This document shows, piece after piece, positions 7,732-17,115 of a stretch of 64,000 bases of DNA; position 1 is the stretch's first letter, and each line of letters starts with the position of its first letter. The translations under genes and the position numbers were made by a program. This DNA comes from Prevotella sp. KH2C16 (lineage in GTDB: Bacteria; Bacteroidota; Bacteroidia; Bacteroidales; Bacteroidaceae). The stretch is taken from NCBI RefSeq assembly GCF_900113305.1, contig NZ_FOOW01000002.1:186001-250000 (forward strand), in the 5' to 3' direction. A model generated the notes under the pieces. It was not told the origin of the DNA and did not search any database. It worked only from the letters and a program-made list of their open reading frames with translations.

Positions 7732-8850
7732 ATGAAAATTGGAGATAAAGTAAGTTTTCTATCAGAAAAGGGTGGGGGTATCATTGCCGGATTTCAGGGC
7801 AAGAACATCGTCCTCGTGGAAGACGAGGATGGATTTCAGATACCTACACCCATTACGGAGGTTGTAGTAGTAGCCGGAGGTCAGGACTATGAGACGAGTC
7901 GCATAGTAGCTCAGAAGCAAGGGAATGCCCCTGGCGGGCAGAAGGGTGCGAGTATCCGGCAGCTGATGAAGCAGGGGCAGGACGAGGAGGTGGACATGAC
8001 GGTTGCAGATACCGTCGACCTCGAAAAGCCCATTACCTTTACGCCACCCGTGGAAGAGCGGCAGGGCGGAAACCAGCTGACTTGTTTTCTTGCCTTTGTT
8101 CCCGTAGATATCAAGGAGGTAACAAACACCCGCTTTGAGGTCTACTTCGTGAATGACAGCAACTATTTTGTGCAATATGCCTATATGACAGCTGAAGGTT
8201 CCTCGTGGACATTGCGCTCGCAGGCGGAGGTGGAGCCGAACACCAAGTTCTATATGGAGGAAATCGGTCGCGAAGACCTCAACGAAATGATGCACATCGC
8301 CGTGCAGATGCTTGCCTATAAGAAGGATAAACCCTTTGCCCAGAAACCTCCCATCGGGGTACAGTTGCGGCTGGATCCGGTGAAGTTCTATAAGCTGCAT
8401 ACCTTCCAGGACAACCAGTTCTTCGACACGCCGGCATTGCTTTGTACCATTGTTGAGAATGATCGTCAGGCTCGTCCTCTCTTCGTGGATGCTAAAGCCT
8501 TGAAACAAGAGATGTATAAGCAGCCGGAGGAGGAGAAAAAGCCCGTTGAGAGGCACCCCGAAAACAAGGATACTTCGGTGGTTGACCTGCATATCGATCA
8601 ACTCTTGGACAGTACTGCGGGCATGACGCATCAGGATATTTTGCAGTATCAGTTAAAGAAGTTCCGCGAAGTGCTTGAGGAAAACAAGGACAAGCATGGC
8701 AAGAAGATAGTTTTCATTCATGGAAAAGGCGAGGGAGTGCTGCGTCATGCCATCATCAATGAGCTCACTTATCGCTACAAACGCTATCAGTATCAGGATG
8801 CTTCGTTTCAGGAATACGGCTATGGAGCCACACAGGTTGTAATAAGATGA
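7732..8850 (+). CDS. DUF2027 and Smr domain protein (MutS2-like C-terminus)
   Basis: 372 aa. The N-terminal part (MKIGDKVSFL, then GIIAGFQGKNIVLVEDEDGF) and the central region up to about residue 250 match the Bacteroidota DUF2027 family. The last 85 residues form a Smr domain, with VVDLHIDQL near 285 and the nuclease-like motif IVFIHGKGEGVLRHAI near 335. Smr domains nick or cleave nucleic acids in MutS2-type proteins and in ribosome rescue factors, but the role of this architecture is not established. It has its own strong promoter and nadE follows after 18 bases, so the two probably share a transcript. Confidence 0.85.
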   Translation: MKIGDKVSFLSEKGGGIIAGFQGKNIVLVEDEDGFQIPTPITEVVVVAGGQDYETSRIVAQKQGNAPGGQKGASIRQLMKQGQDEEVDMTVADTVDLEKPITFTPPVEERQGGNQLTCFLAFVPVDIKEVTNTRFEVYFVNDSNYFVQYAYMTAEGSSWTLRSQAEVEPNTKFYMEEIGREDLNEMMHIAVQMLAYKKDKPFAQKPPIGVQLRLDPVKFYKLHTFQDNQFFDTPALLCTIVENDRQARPLFVDAKALKQEMYKQPEEEKKPVERHPENKDTSVVDLHIDQLLDSTAGMTHQDILQYQLKKFREVLEENKDKHGKKIVFIHGKGEGVLRHAIINELTYRYKRYQYQDASFQEYGYGATQVVIR

Positions 8851-8868
8851 TATAGACAAGCCCAAAAT

Positions 8869-10797
8869 ATGAAGTACGGATTTATCAAGGTAGCGGCGGC
8901 AGTGCCTTCGGTGAAGGTGGCTGATTGCCAGTATAATGTAAAGGAAATAGAGAAACTCATCGTCCTCGCCGAAGGCAAGGGTGTCGAGATAGTCGTGTTC
9001 CCGGAATTGTCGTTGACCAGTTATACCTGCCAGGATCTCTTTCGGCAGAAGCTGCTGCTCGACGCATCGGAAGATGCCGTGCTGGAATTGCTCGATTTTA
9101 CCCGTTCGCTGGGCATTATCAGCATCGTCGGACTTCCCGTAATAGCAGGCGACCTTTTGCTCAATTGTGGCATCGTGATTCAAAAAGGTCAGATTCTCGG
9201 CATTGTGGCCAAGGAATATTTGCCTAACTATGGTGAGTTTTACGAGAAGCGTTGGTTTGCTTCATGTCAGGATTTGAAGGAGCAGGACATTCATTTTGCC
9301 GGGAATCAAGTGCATATCACATCCTCTCCGCAGATATTTGAAACCTTCCAAGGAGTGAAGTTCGGCATTGAAATCTGCGAGGATGTGTGGGCGCCGACGC
9401 CCCCGAGTAATCATTTGGCCCTGGCCGGTGCCGACCTCATCTTCAATCTCTCGGCAAGCGATGAACTTATCGGCAAGCACTCTTATCTTAAAGGGGTGCT
9501 TGCCCAACAGAGTGCCCGTACCATTACGGGCTATGTATATTCCAGTGCAGGCTTTGGGGAAAGCACGCAGGATCTTGTCTATAGCGGCAAGGCTCTTATC
9601 TTTGAGAATGGAACGCTGCTCTCTGAAGGCGACAGATTCTCTATGGATAGCCAATTGGTGATTAATCAGGTGGATGTGGAGCGGCTTCGTACGGAGCGCG
9701 TAAACAACACCACTTATGTGAATGCACAGCGCCGTATGCTGAAAGAGGAGGTGAAACATATCCATGCACGCTCCGTTGAAGAGCGCGACTTTGTCTTGGA
9801 GCGCTATGTAAATCCGCATCCTTTTATCCCTTCTGACACGCAGATGCAGGCTACTTGTGAAGAAATTTTTAATATCCAAGTCATGGGTCTTGCCAAGCGA
9901 CTGATGCATACCCGTGTAAAGAAAGTCGTTTTAGGCATCAGTGGAGGACTGGATTCAACCTTGGCTTTATTGGTATGTGTTCGTACTTTCGACAAGATGA
10001 AGCTCAGCCGTAAGGGCATCATCGGCGTAACGATGCCGGGATTCGGGACAACGGGGCGCACCCATAGCAATGCAATAAGCCTGATGACAAGCCTCGGTAT
10101 TACGGCTCGTGAGGTAAATATCGCGAAGAGTGTGCAGCAGCATTTTGAAGATATAGGACAGGATCCGACGCTCCATGATGTAACCTACGAGAATTCACAG
10201 GCACGCGAGCGTACCCAGATTCTCATGGACTTGAGCAATAAGGAAGACGCTTTGGTTATCGGTACGGGAGACCTCTCTGAACTGGCTTTGGGCTGGTGTA
10301 CTTATAACGGAGATCATATGAGCATGTATGGGGTAAATGGGAGTGTGCCCAAGACACTTGTAAAGCATCTCATCCGCTATGTGGCAACCACTACGGATGA
10401 GACTACTGCAAAAACTCTGTCTGATATTGTGGATACTCCGATATCTCCAGAACTTATTCCGACTGATGCAAATGGACAGATTCAGCAAAAGACGGAGGAT
10501 CTTGTGGGGCCATACGAGCTTCACGACTTCTTCATTTATTATTTTCTGCGTCATGGTTTCCGGCCTGCAAAGATATTCTTATTAGCCCGGAAAGCATTTA
10601 AAGGAAAATATGAAGGCGAAGTAATAAAGCATTGGCTGTCAGTATTCTGTAGAAGATTCTTCAGTCAGCAATTTAAGCGTTCCTGCCTGCCGGATGGACC
10701 GAAAGTAGGAAGTGTGAGCCTGAGCCCTCGTGGAGATTGGCGTATGCCCAGTGATGCTGTTAACACATTATGGCAGAATGAGGTAGATGCACTTTGA
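8869..10797 (+). CDS. nadE: Glutamine-dependent NAD+ synthase
   Basis: 642 aa, a two-domain NAD synthase that amidates deamido-NAD using ammonia from glutamine. The N-terminal nitrilase domain (about 1-290) carries the Glu-Lys-Cys triad: VFPELSLTSY near residue 46, VAKEYLPNYGEFYEKRW near 116, and GIEICEDVWAP near 167. The C-terminal synthetase domain has the ATP pyrophosphatase loop VLGISGGLDSTLAL near 350 and GTGDLSELALGW near 465. The length and both active sites are intact. It is the last gene of the operon begun by the DUF2027/Smr gene and converges on kdsB. Confidence 0.95.
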   Translation: MKYGFIKVAAAVPSVKVADCQYNVKEIEKLIVLAEGKGVEIVVFPELSLTSYTCQDLFRQKLLLDASEDAVLELLDFTRSLGIISIVGLPVIAGDLLLNCGIVIQKGQILGIVAKEYLPNYGEFYEKRWFASCQDLKEQDIHFAGNQVHITSSPQIFETFQGVKFGIEICEDVWAPTPPSNHLALAGADLIFNLSASDELIGKHSYLKGVLAQQSARTITGYVYSSAGFGESTQDLVYSGKALIFENGTLLSEGDRFSMDSQLVINQVDVERLRTERVNNTTYVNAQRRMLKEEVKHIHARSVEERDFVLERYVNPHPFIPSDTQMQATCEEIFNIQVMGLAKRLMHTRVKKVVLGISGGLDSTLALLVCVRTFDKMKLSRKGIIGVTMPGFGTTGRTHSNAISLMTSLGITAREVNIAKSVQQHFEDIGQDPTLHDVTYENSQARERTQILMDLSNKEDALVIGTGDLSELALGWCTYNGDHMSMYGVNGSVPKTLVKHLIRYVATTTDETTAKTLSDIVDTPISPELIPTDANGQIQQKTEDLVGPYELHDFFIYYFLRHGFRPAKIFLLARKAFKGKYEGEVIKHWLSVFCRRFFSQQFKRSCLPDGPKVGSVSLSPRGDWRMPSDAVNTLWQNEVDAL

Positions 10798-10842
10798 GGA
10801 GAGATTGCTTTTGTTTAGGAACAAAACGAATTATATCAATAA

Positions 10843-10866
10843 GGGAACCAGCTAATAGTGGTTCCC
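10843..10866. terminator. Hairpin between convergent nadE and kdsB
   Basis: GGGAACCA at 10843-10850 pairs with TGGTTCCC at 10859-10866 around an 8-base loop. There is no clear T run, so termination is inferred from the position between two convergent gene ends. Confidence 0.5.
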
Positions 10867-10894
10867 CTGTTGGTTAAAGATAACTTCTGAATCG

Positions 10895-11650
10895 TCAAAG
10901 TGTCAATTCTAATCCTTTCAGGAATTCTTCTGCTTTTCGCAAGTCTTCCGGCGTGTCAATGCCTACGGTCTCAACATCGGTAATACCTACTTTGATACGG
11001 TATCCATTCTGAAGCCAGCGGAGCTGCTCAAGGCTTTCTGCTTTTTCGAGGGATGATTGGGGTAATTGTGTGATTTCGCGGAGCACATCTCTGCGGTAAG
11101 CGTAAATTCCCAAGTGTTTTAGGAAAGGATATTTCTCCAGCCATTCAGACTTGTCTATGCCGCGGACGAAAGGAATTACTGAGCGGCTGAAGTACATTGC
11201 ATACCCATGGTTATCCACCACTATTTTAGGGGAATTCGGATTCTCCAGGGCTTCTATCGTGGAAAACGGCTTTCCCAAGGTAGCAATTTGTGTATCAGGA
11301 TTTTTGAAGCATGCACATAAAGCCTCTATCTGACTTTGCTGGATGAAGGGTTCATCGCCTTGGATATTTACCACGACATCGAAATCCCCATTGATTTTTC
11401 CAATTGCTTCCTCTATGCGGTCGGTACCGCTTTTATGGTCAGAACGCGTCATGACGGCCTTACCTTTAAAGTTCATTACCGTATCATATATTCTCTGATC
11501 GTCAGTAGCCACATACGCATCGTCAAGCATGCCAATTACTTGCTCGTAAACCCTTTGTATTACGGGTTTGCCGCCAAGTATGGCAAGAGGTTTTCCGGGA
11601 AAGCGTGTCGATGCATAGCGCGCAGGAATAATTGCTATGAATTTTGTCAT
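10895..11650 (-). CDS. kdsB: 3-deoxy-manno-octulosonate cytidylyltransferase (CMP-KDO synthetase)
   Basis: 251 aa, standard length. KdsB activates KDO with CTP for attachment to lipid A in the inner core of lipopolysaccharide. The N-terminus reads FIAIIPARYASTRFPGKPLA, the nucleotide-binding loop. Further family motifs are MTRSDHKSGTDRI near residue 69, VNIQGDEPF near 94, and YFSRSVIPF near 133. Its -7 box TATCTTTG lies at 11673-11680 on the minus strand, about 20 bases before the start. No other KDO gene is nearby. Its presence shows that the organism makes a KDO-containing outer membrane. Confidence 0.95.
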   Translation of the reverse strand: MTKFIAIIPARYASTRFPGKPLAILGGKPVIQRVYEQVIGMLDDAYVATDDQRIYDTVMNFKGKAVMTRSDHKSGTDRIEEAIGKINGDFDVVVNIQGDEPFIQQSQIEALCACFKNPDTQIATLGKPFSTIEALENPNSPKIVVDNHGYAMYFSRSVIPFVRGIDKSEWLEKYPFLKHLGIYAYRRDVLREITQLPQSSLEKAESLEQLRWLQNGYRIKVGITDVETVGIDTPEDLRKAEEFLKGLELTL

Positions 11651-11672
11651 GATTTGATATAAATAATTTCTG

Positions 11673-11680
11673 CAAAGATA
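11673..11680 (-). promoter_or_regulatory. Promoter -7 box of kdsB
   Basis: TATCTTTG on the minus strand, 22 bases upstream of the kdsB ATG, with no clear -33 box. It is divergent from the MORN gene promoter at 11700-11730. Confidence 0.6.
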
Positions 11681-11699
11681 CTAAAATTTACTAATACAT

Positions 11700-11730
11700 T
11701 TTGAATTATCGATGTTTTTTGCTAATTTTG
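11700..11730 (+). promoter_or_regulatory. Promoter of the MORN-glgB operon
   Basis: TTTG at 11700-11703, a 19-base spacer and TAATTTTG at 11723-11730. The leader to the GTG start at 11757 would be about 23 bases. Confidence 0.7.
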
Positions 11731-11756
11731 ACCATTGAATATTAAATTTTGAACTT

Positions 11757-12869
11757 GTGAAAATTAGAATATTAGCATATATACTTCTCTCTTTACCTTT
11801 GGGCATCAATGCCCAGAAGATAACCCTGGGCTCATGTATTACACATGACGGGGGCACTTATAAAGGAGAGCTGATGAATGGAAAACCTCATGGAAAGGGT
11901 ATTACGGTTTTTAAGAACGGTGATACTTTCGAAGGTGAATATGTGAAAGGGTGGCGACAGGGATATGGTGTCTACTCTTTTTCGGATGGAGAAAAATATG
12001 AGGGTCAGTGGTATCAGGATCAACAGCATGGGCGTGGTACTTATTATTTTATGAACAACAATAAGTATGTTGGTCTCTGGTATCGCGACTATCAGCAAGA
12101 TCATGGTGTCATGTATTATTATAATGGCGACAAGTATGATGGCAACTGGGACCATGATAAGCGTTCGGGTAAAGGAAAGTATACTTATGCCAATGGCGCA
12201 TATTATAATGGTCAGTGGAAAGATGACAAGAAATCGGGCAAAGGTTTCTTTGATTGGGGAGATGGAACTACCTATGATGGGATGTGGGCGAACAATCAGC
12301 GTTCTGGGAAAGGAACATTTAAGTACGCCGATGGCGATACTTATATAGGCGACTGGAAGGATGACATTCAAAATGGAAAGGGAATCTATAAGTTCCAGAA
12401 TGGCGACTACTATGAAGGCGACTATCTGCAAGGCGAGCGAACTGGGATTGGGATATTCCGCTATGCGAACGGCGACAAATATCAGGGACAATTCCTTGAG
12501 GGAGAGAAACATGGGGAGGGAACTTATATATGGCGGAATGGTGATAGCTATACCGGCAGCTGGAAAGCAGACATGCAGGATGGGCATGGTAAGCTCGTGA
12601 AGAAATCAGGCGATATCTTTGAAGGGAACTTTAAGGCGGGTAAAGTAGATGGTGAAGTTACTATTCATTTTGCTGACGGCAGCAAGTTCAAGGGTTCTTA
12701 TAGAAATGGGATGCGTCAGGGACCAGCCATTGAAGAAGATAAAGACGGTAAGCGTTTCGAAGGCACATATGACCGTGATGAGCGCGTAGGCAAGTTTCTA
12801 GAAAAAGATGGTAATGGGCAGATTACTGCTCGTGGTCATTACGAGCGCGGGCGCAAGATTTTGGATTAA
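11757..12869 (+). CDS. Exported MORN-repeat protein
   Basis: 370 aa with a GTG start and a hydrophobic N-terminus ending in LGINAQ, a probable signal peptide of about 19 residues. The rest is almost entirely about 14 tandem 23-residue MORN repeats of the type YxGxWxxxxxxGxGxxxxxxGD, from residue 32 to about 355. MORN repeats form elongated beta-hairpin solenoids that bind lipids or proteins; no enzymatic domain is present. It heads a tight operon with a YhcH-like protein (16 bases), glgB (5) and a membrane protein (5). A periplasmic or surface scaffold is a reasonable inference, but the actual role is unknown. Confidence 0.85.
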   Translation: MKIRILAYILLSLPLGINAQKITLGSCITHDGGTYKGELMNGKPHGKGITVFKNGDTFEGEYVKGWRQGYGVYSFSDGEKYEGQWYQDQQHGRGTYYFMNNNKYVGLWYRDYQQDHGVMYYYNGDKYDGNWDHDKRSGKGKYTYANGAYYNGQWKDDKKSGKGFFDWGDGTTYDGMWANNQRSGKGTFKYADGDTYIGDWKDDIQNGKGIYKFQNGDYYEGDYLQGERTGIGIFRYANGDKYQGQFLEGEKHGEGTYIWRNGDSYTGSWKADMQDGHGKLVKKSGDIFEGNFKAGKVDGEVTIHFADGSKFKGSYRNGMRQGPAIEEDKDGKRFEGTYDRDERVGKFLEKDGNGQITARGHYERGRKILD

Positions 12870-12885
12870 TTAAGATGGAGATACT

Positions 12886-13329
12886 ATGATTATTGATACG
12901 CTTGATAATCTGGAAAAGTATATAGGTGTAAATCCTTTGATAGGAGAGGTTCTGGAATTCGTCAGGGCGCATGACTTGAAAGATTTAGCGGTAGGACATT
13001 ATGTCCTGAAGGGTGATGAGGTTTTCCTAAATATAGATATGAGTGAAGGCAAGACCCGTTCAGATGCATTTCTGGAGTTCCATCACAAGATGATGGATAT
13101 TCAGATTCCTTTCGACGAAGAAGAATATGGATGGAGCCCAATTGAGGAAGTTCCGCACGAGGACTATGACGCCGCTCGTGATATTGGCTTTGCACCGACA
13201 ATAAAGCCGCAGCAATATGTAAGATGCAAACCTGGGATGTTTGTCGTATTTGCTCCTCAGGATGTGCATGCTCCCCTGATTACGGAAGCAAGGGAAATCA
13301 AGAAAGCAATATTCAAAATTAAAGTATAA
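12886..13329 (+). CDS. YhcH/YjgK/YiaL family protein (DUF386)
   Basis: 147 aa, the family's normal length. Members fold as a cupin-like barrel with a metal site, and have been described as sugar anomerase-like proteins; some are annotated as the beta subunit of an evolved beta-galactosidase. Conserved parts visible are FLEFHHKMMDIQIPFDEEE near residue 63 with putative metal-binding His and Glu, and FVVFAPQDVHAPLI near 119 with another His. It sits between the MORN protein and glgB in one operon, which hints at a carbohydrate role, but no substrate can be named. Confidence 0.85.
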   Translation: MIIDTLDNLEKYIGVNPLIGEVLEFVRAHDLKDLAVGHYVLKGDEVFLNIDMSEGKTRSDAFLEFHHKMMDIQIPFDEEEYGWSPIEEVPHEDYDAARDIGFAPTIKPQQYVRCKPGMFVVFAPQDVHAPLITEAREIKKAIFKIKV

Positions 13330-13334
13330 ATATT

Positions 13335-15386
13335 ATGGTTGCTACACACAAAGTTACCAAACAGGTTATGAAGGCTCCAAAGCATATAGGACTGGTGAAG
13401 AACGATTCCTATCTTGAACCGTTCGAAGATGCCATCCGTGGACGGTATGAGCATGCTATGTGGAAGATAAACGAGTTTGCCCAGAATGGCAAGCAGAGTC
13501 TCTCCGAGTTTGCCAATGGCTATGCTTACTATGGGCTGCACCGTTTACCTAAGGGATGGGTCTTTCGAGAGTGGGCACCCAATGCCACGGATATTTATCT
13601 GATGGGAGACTTCAATAACTGGCAGGAAGAAGAGGCATATCGTTGCAAGCGCATCCAAGGTACGGGTAATTGGGAGCTTAAGTTGCCGACCAAGGCAATG
13701 AAACATGGCGACCTCTATAAAATGCATGTGTATTGGAATGGTGGAAATGGAGAGCGTATTCCTGCATGGGCACAGCGCGTCGTCCAGGATGAACAGACAA
13801 AAATATTCTCTGCGCAGGTCTGGAATCCGCTACATCCCTATATGTGGAAGAAAGATAAATTCAAGGCAAAGGTGAATCCTCTGTTCATCTACGAATGCCA
13901 CATTGGCATGGCTCAAGATGCGGAGAAAGTGGGAACCTATCGTGAATTCAAGGACAATATATTACCCAGGATTATCAAAGCCGGCTATAATTGCATTCAG
14001 ATTATGGCTATTCAGGAGCACCCTTATTATGGTAGTTTCGGCTATCATGTGAGTTCATTCTTCGCTCCTTCATCTCGTTTCGGCACTCCCGAGGAGTTAA
14101 AGGAACTCATCGACACGGCTCATCAGAATGGAATTGCCGTCATTATGGATATTGTGCATTCCCATGCAGTGAAGAATGAGGTAGAAGGCTTGGGAAATCT
14201 TGCGGGTGATCCCAATCAGTATTTCTATCCGGGAGAGCGCCGCGAGCATCCGGCCTGGGATTCTCTCTGTTTTGACTATGGGAAGAATGAGGTTGTGCAT
14301 TTCCTCCTGAGCAATTGCAAATACTGGCTTGAAGAGTATCATTTCGACGGTTTCCGATTCGACGGGGTAACTTCCATGCTCTATTATAGTCACGGTCTTG
14401 GCGAGGCTTTCACTAACTATGGTGATTATTTCAATGGGCGTGAGGATGACAATGCCATCTGTTATCTGACGCTTGCAAATAAGCTCATTCATGAAGTAAA
14501 TCCTGATGCCATTACCATTGCGGAAGAAGTGAGCGGTATGCCGGGACTTGCGGCCAAGTTTGAAGACGGAGGCTACGGATTCAACTATCGAATGGCCATG
14601 AATATCCCAGACTTCTGGATTAAGACCATTAAGGAATTGAGAGATGAAGACTGGAAGCCGAGCAGCATCTTCTGGGAGGTAAAGAACCGTCGTGCAGACG
14701 AGAAGACCATTTCCTATTGCGAGTCTCACGACCAGGCTCTTGTGGGTGATAAAACCATTATTTTCCGTCTGATAGATGCCGATATGTACTGGCATTTTAA
14801 GAAGGGAGACGAGAATGATGTGGCTAACCGTGGCATTGCATTACACAAAATGATACGGCTCGTAACGGCTTCGGCCATCAATGGAGGTTATTTGAACTTT
14901 ATGGGGAATGAATTCGGACATCCAGAGTGGATAGACTTTCCCCGTGAGGGCAATGGCTGGAGTTACAAGTATGCCCGGCGGCAATGGCATCTTGTAGATA
15001 ATAAGGATCTGGACTATCAATATCTTGGTGATTTTGACCGTGCAATGCTGAAGGTCCTTAAGGGTGAAAAGAATTTCAACAAGACGCCGGTTGTGGAAAT
15101 CTGGCATAATGATAGTGACCAGGTCCTTGCCTTTATGCGAGGTGAGCTGATTTTTGTGTTCAACTTCTCGCCGACTCGCTCATTCACGGATTACGGCTTT
15201 TTGGTGCCTACGGGATCGTATGATGTGGTCTTAAATACTGATGCCAGGGAATTTGGAGGGAACGGCCTGTCGGATGACAGCATAACTCATTTTACCAACT
15301 TTGACCCCCTTTATGTGGAGGACCGTAAGGAATGGCTAAAATTGTATATCCCTGCACGGTCTGCCGTGGTTTTAAAAAAGAATTAA
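13335..15386 (+). CDS. glgB: 1,4-alpha-glucan branching enzyme (GH13)
   Basis: 683 aa. It cuts alpha-1,4 glucan chains and rejoins the fragment as an alpha-1,6 branch during glycogen synthesis. An N-terminal CBM48-like domain (FREWAPNATDIYLMGDFNNW near residue 76) precedes the GH13 barrel. The nucleophile Asp is in FDGFRFDGVTSM near 338, the acid Glu in ITIAEEVSGM near 398, and the transition-state Asp in SYCESHDQALVGD near 463. The length and motifs resemble the eukaryotic-like GH13_8 group more than E. coli GlgB. No glycogen synthase lies next to it. It is the third gene of the MORN operon. Confidence 0.93.
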   Translation: MVATHKVTKQVMKAPKHIGLVKNDSYLEPFEDAIRGRYEHAMWKINEFAQNGKQSLSEFANGYAYYGLHRLPKGWVFREWAPNATDIYLMGDFNNWQEEEAYRCKRIQGTGNWELKLPTKAMKHGDLYKMHVYWNGGNGERIPAWAQRVVQDEQTKIFSAQVWNPLHPYMWKKDKFKAKVNPLFIYECHIGMAQDAEKVGTYREFKDNILPRIIKAGYNCIQIMAIQEHPYYGSFGYHVSSFFAPSSRFGTPEELKELIDTAHQNGIAVIMDIVHSHAVKNEVEGLGNLAGDPNQYFYPGERREHPAWDSLCFDYGKNEVVHFLLSNCKYWLEEYHFDGFRFDGVTSMLYYSHGLGEAFTNYGDYFNGREDDNAICYLTLANKLIHEVNPDAITIAEEVSGMPGLAAKFEDGGYGFNYRMAMNIPDFWIKTIKELRDEDWKPSSIFWEVKNRRADEKTISYCESHDQALVGDKTIIFRLIDADMYWHFKKGDENDVANRGIALHKMIRLVTASAINGGYLNFMGNEFGHPEWIDFPREGNGWSYKYARRQWHLVDNKDLDYQYLGDFDRAMLKVLKGEKNFNKTPVVEIWHNDSDQVLAFMRGELIFVFNFSPTRSFTDYGFLVPTGSYDVVLNTDAREFGGNGLSDDSITHFTNFDPLYVEDRKEWLKLYIPARSAVVLKKN

Positions 15387-15391
15387 GTTAA

Positions 15392-16534
15392 ATGGTAAAA
15401 ATAGCGAAGAATAGCACCATGCTCATGAAGATCGTGTGTGCTATTCTGTTTTTGATTTTCACATTCTGCTTCCTTTATTGTTATCAGGCAGACATCCTTA
15501 CCGTTGGACAGCATGTGCTCTCCGAGGGACAGACTCATTACGACCGTACGATAGGTGCCGTGCTCATTACCATCGTGCTGTATCTCTTGCAGTTGGGCGT
15601 CTACTCCTTTACGAAGTTTGAGCGCCGTACCCACGCATTGACCTATTTCCCCTCATTGCTCATCCTTGCCACAATCACGGATATTAACACGGATATTGAT
15701 CGCGGACTTTCTCTGGGAGTCTGGCTCTGGGTATTTCCCCTTCTCCTCGTTTTATACGCGGTATGGATATGGTTGTCAAGGCGGTTCCAGCCTTATGAGC
15801 CGGATACTAATTCTTCAGGCCTGTTCTCGCGAATGATGTGGATAAATGTTCTCGCCATGGCGTTCATGTTTTTCCTTGTCGGATTGGTCAGTAACCATAA
15901 CGATGTGTTCCATTATCGCATGCATGCGGAGAATGCCATGTTACATGATGATTTCAAGGAGGCCTCATCGGTGGGACAGAAATCCCAGGCCACAGACTCT
16001 TCGCTTACCATGATTCGTGCTTATGCGTTAGGTCGGCAGGGGCTGTTAGGAAGTCGTTTTTTTAAATACTCGCTGATAGGCACATCAAAGGTATTGCTTC
16101 CGGACGGGGTTACTACCAAGCTGTTGCTTTATCCCGAGGACAAGTTCTATAAAAGTCTTGGAGTAGTGCTTATGCCCAAGAAGGCTGCCATGGGTTATCT
16201 TGAGTTTGTCAACAAGCATCATTTAGGAACGCGGATGGCCGCAGACTATCTTCTTACGGGTTATCTCTTAGACCGCCGTCTGGATGATTTTGCCCATGCC
16301 ATTACCCAGTATTATGATGTGTCGAAAGAGCTTCCCGTACATTATAGTGAGGCTCTGGTGTTATATAATCATATGCGCTCCAATCCTTATGTGGAGTATC
16401 ACAATACTGTGGTAGAGGCTGACTATAAGGACTTTGTGCGGCTCTCGCGTTCTGAAAAGCAGCCGGCGGCAAGGCTGGCAACGCTTAAAAGAACCTTTGG
16501 AAATACTTATTGGTATTATTATCTTAATAAATAA
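15392..16534 (+). CDS. Multipass membrane protein with TPR-like C-terminal part (DUF6057-like)
   Basis: 380 aa, last gene of the MORN-yhcH-glgB operon, five bases after glgB. Hydrophobic segments near residues 11-31, 54-73, 84-97, 108-128 and 150-166 indicate about five membrane passes. The remaining 210 residues are soluble and helical, with patterns such as HAENAMLHDDFKEASSVGQ and LTGYLLDRRLDDFAHAI that look like degenerate TPR pairs. I believe it belongs to the Bacteroidota family DUF6057, but I recall that family only from general knowledge. Function unknown. Confidence 0.65.
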   Translation: MVKIAKNSTMLMKIVCAILFLIFTFCFLYCYQADILTVGQHVLSEGQTHYDRTIGAVLITIVLYLLQLGVYSFTKFERRTHALTYFPSLLILATITDINTDIDRGLSLGVWLWVFPLLLVLYAVWIWLSRRFQPYEPDTNSSGLFSRMMWINVLAMAFMFFLVGLVSNHNDVFHYRMHAENAMLHDDFKEASSVGQKSQATDSSLTMIRAYALGRQGLLGSRFFKYSLIGTSKVLLPDGVTTKLLLYPEDKFYKSLGVVLMPKKAAMGYLEFVNKHHLGTRMAADYLLTGYLLDRRLDDFAHAITQYYDVSKELPVHYSEALVLYNHMRSNPYVEYHNTVVEADYKDFVRLSRSEKQPAARLATLKRTFGNTYWYYYLNK

Positions 16535-16540
16535 AGGCAG

Positions 16541-16575
16541 CGAGCCCTCCTTTGTTTTTTGCAAAGAAGGGCTCG
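16541..16575. terminator. Hairpin between convergent operons
   Basis: CGAGCCCTCCTTTG at 16541-16554 pairs with CAAAGAAGGGCTCG at 16562-16575, with one mismatch in 14 pairs and a T-rich loop. It separates the plus-strand glgB operon from the minus-strand ruvC operon and probably terminates both. Confidence 0.65.
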
Positions 16576-16602
16576 TGATATGATTCCGGTAAGGGAACCA
16601 GG

Positions 16603-17082
16603 TTAGTAATTGTTGTCCTTCACCTCTTGTAATGCACTCACCCAGTCGGTATCAAGCGAGAACTGAGTGAGGAACTTGTCGTTGTCTACATATCCATAGA
16701 TAATGTCCTTGTCCATATCGTGGAAGAGGGCGTTGTGGGTAGTGGCGCTTTTATATCTGGCCATGATAATCTCCCGCTGTGATTTTTTCTTCTCGTTGGA
16801 GAGACGATTGATGTAGCGGTTTACAAAGTCTATCATGGCATCCGTCTGCTGCCCCAGCTGATAGGCAGTAAAGTCGGAGCTTTCAGCCGCTTTCATGATG
16901 ATGTAATAGATGGCATCCCACTTGAAAGTGGCAACCTTCCGTGCGTCAAGACTCTTGGAAACATCATTCTTGATGGCTTCCTCCTGCTGCATGATGCGCC
17001 TTACTTCCTTGTAAATCTCTTGCGACGATGCCGTGAGCGTGAATGCAAACATCAGCATCAGTGATAAAATAATTTTCTTCAT
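16603..17082 (-). CDS. Small secreted protein of unknown function
   Basis: 159 aa from the ATG at 17082, which gives a clean signal peptide (MKKIILSL, hydrophobic core, TASSQ cleavage region); an in-frame ATG at 17097 would add five residues. The mature part is mostly helical and charged, with no cysteine and no motif I recognise. It lies 33 bases downstream of ruvC on the same strand and may be the end of the rsmG-MBL-ruvC transcript. I do not recognise the family. Confidence 0.65.
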   Translation of the reverse strand: MKKIILSLMLMFAFTLTASSQEIYKEVRRIMQQEEAIKNDVSKSLDARKVATFKWDAIYYIIMKAAESSDFTAYQLGQQTDAMIDFVNRYINRLSNEKKKSQREIIMARYKSATTHNALFHDMDKDIIYGYVDNDKFLTQFSLDTDWVSALQEVKDNNY

Positions 17083-17115
17083 GTTCTTATAACTCATATT
17101 TTTCTAATTTATTAT

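Noticed and set aside
7762..8631. 289-residue open frame antisense to the DUF2027/Smr gene
   Set aside because: No recognisable domain, no start context, and the plus-strand gene is clearly real.
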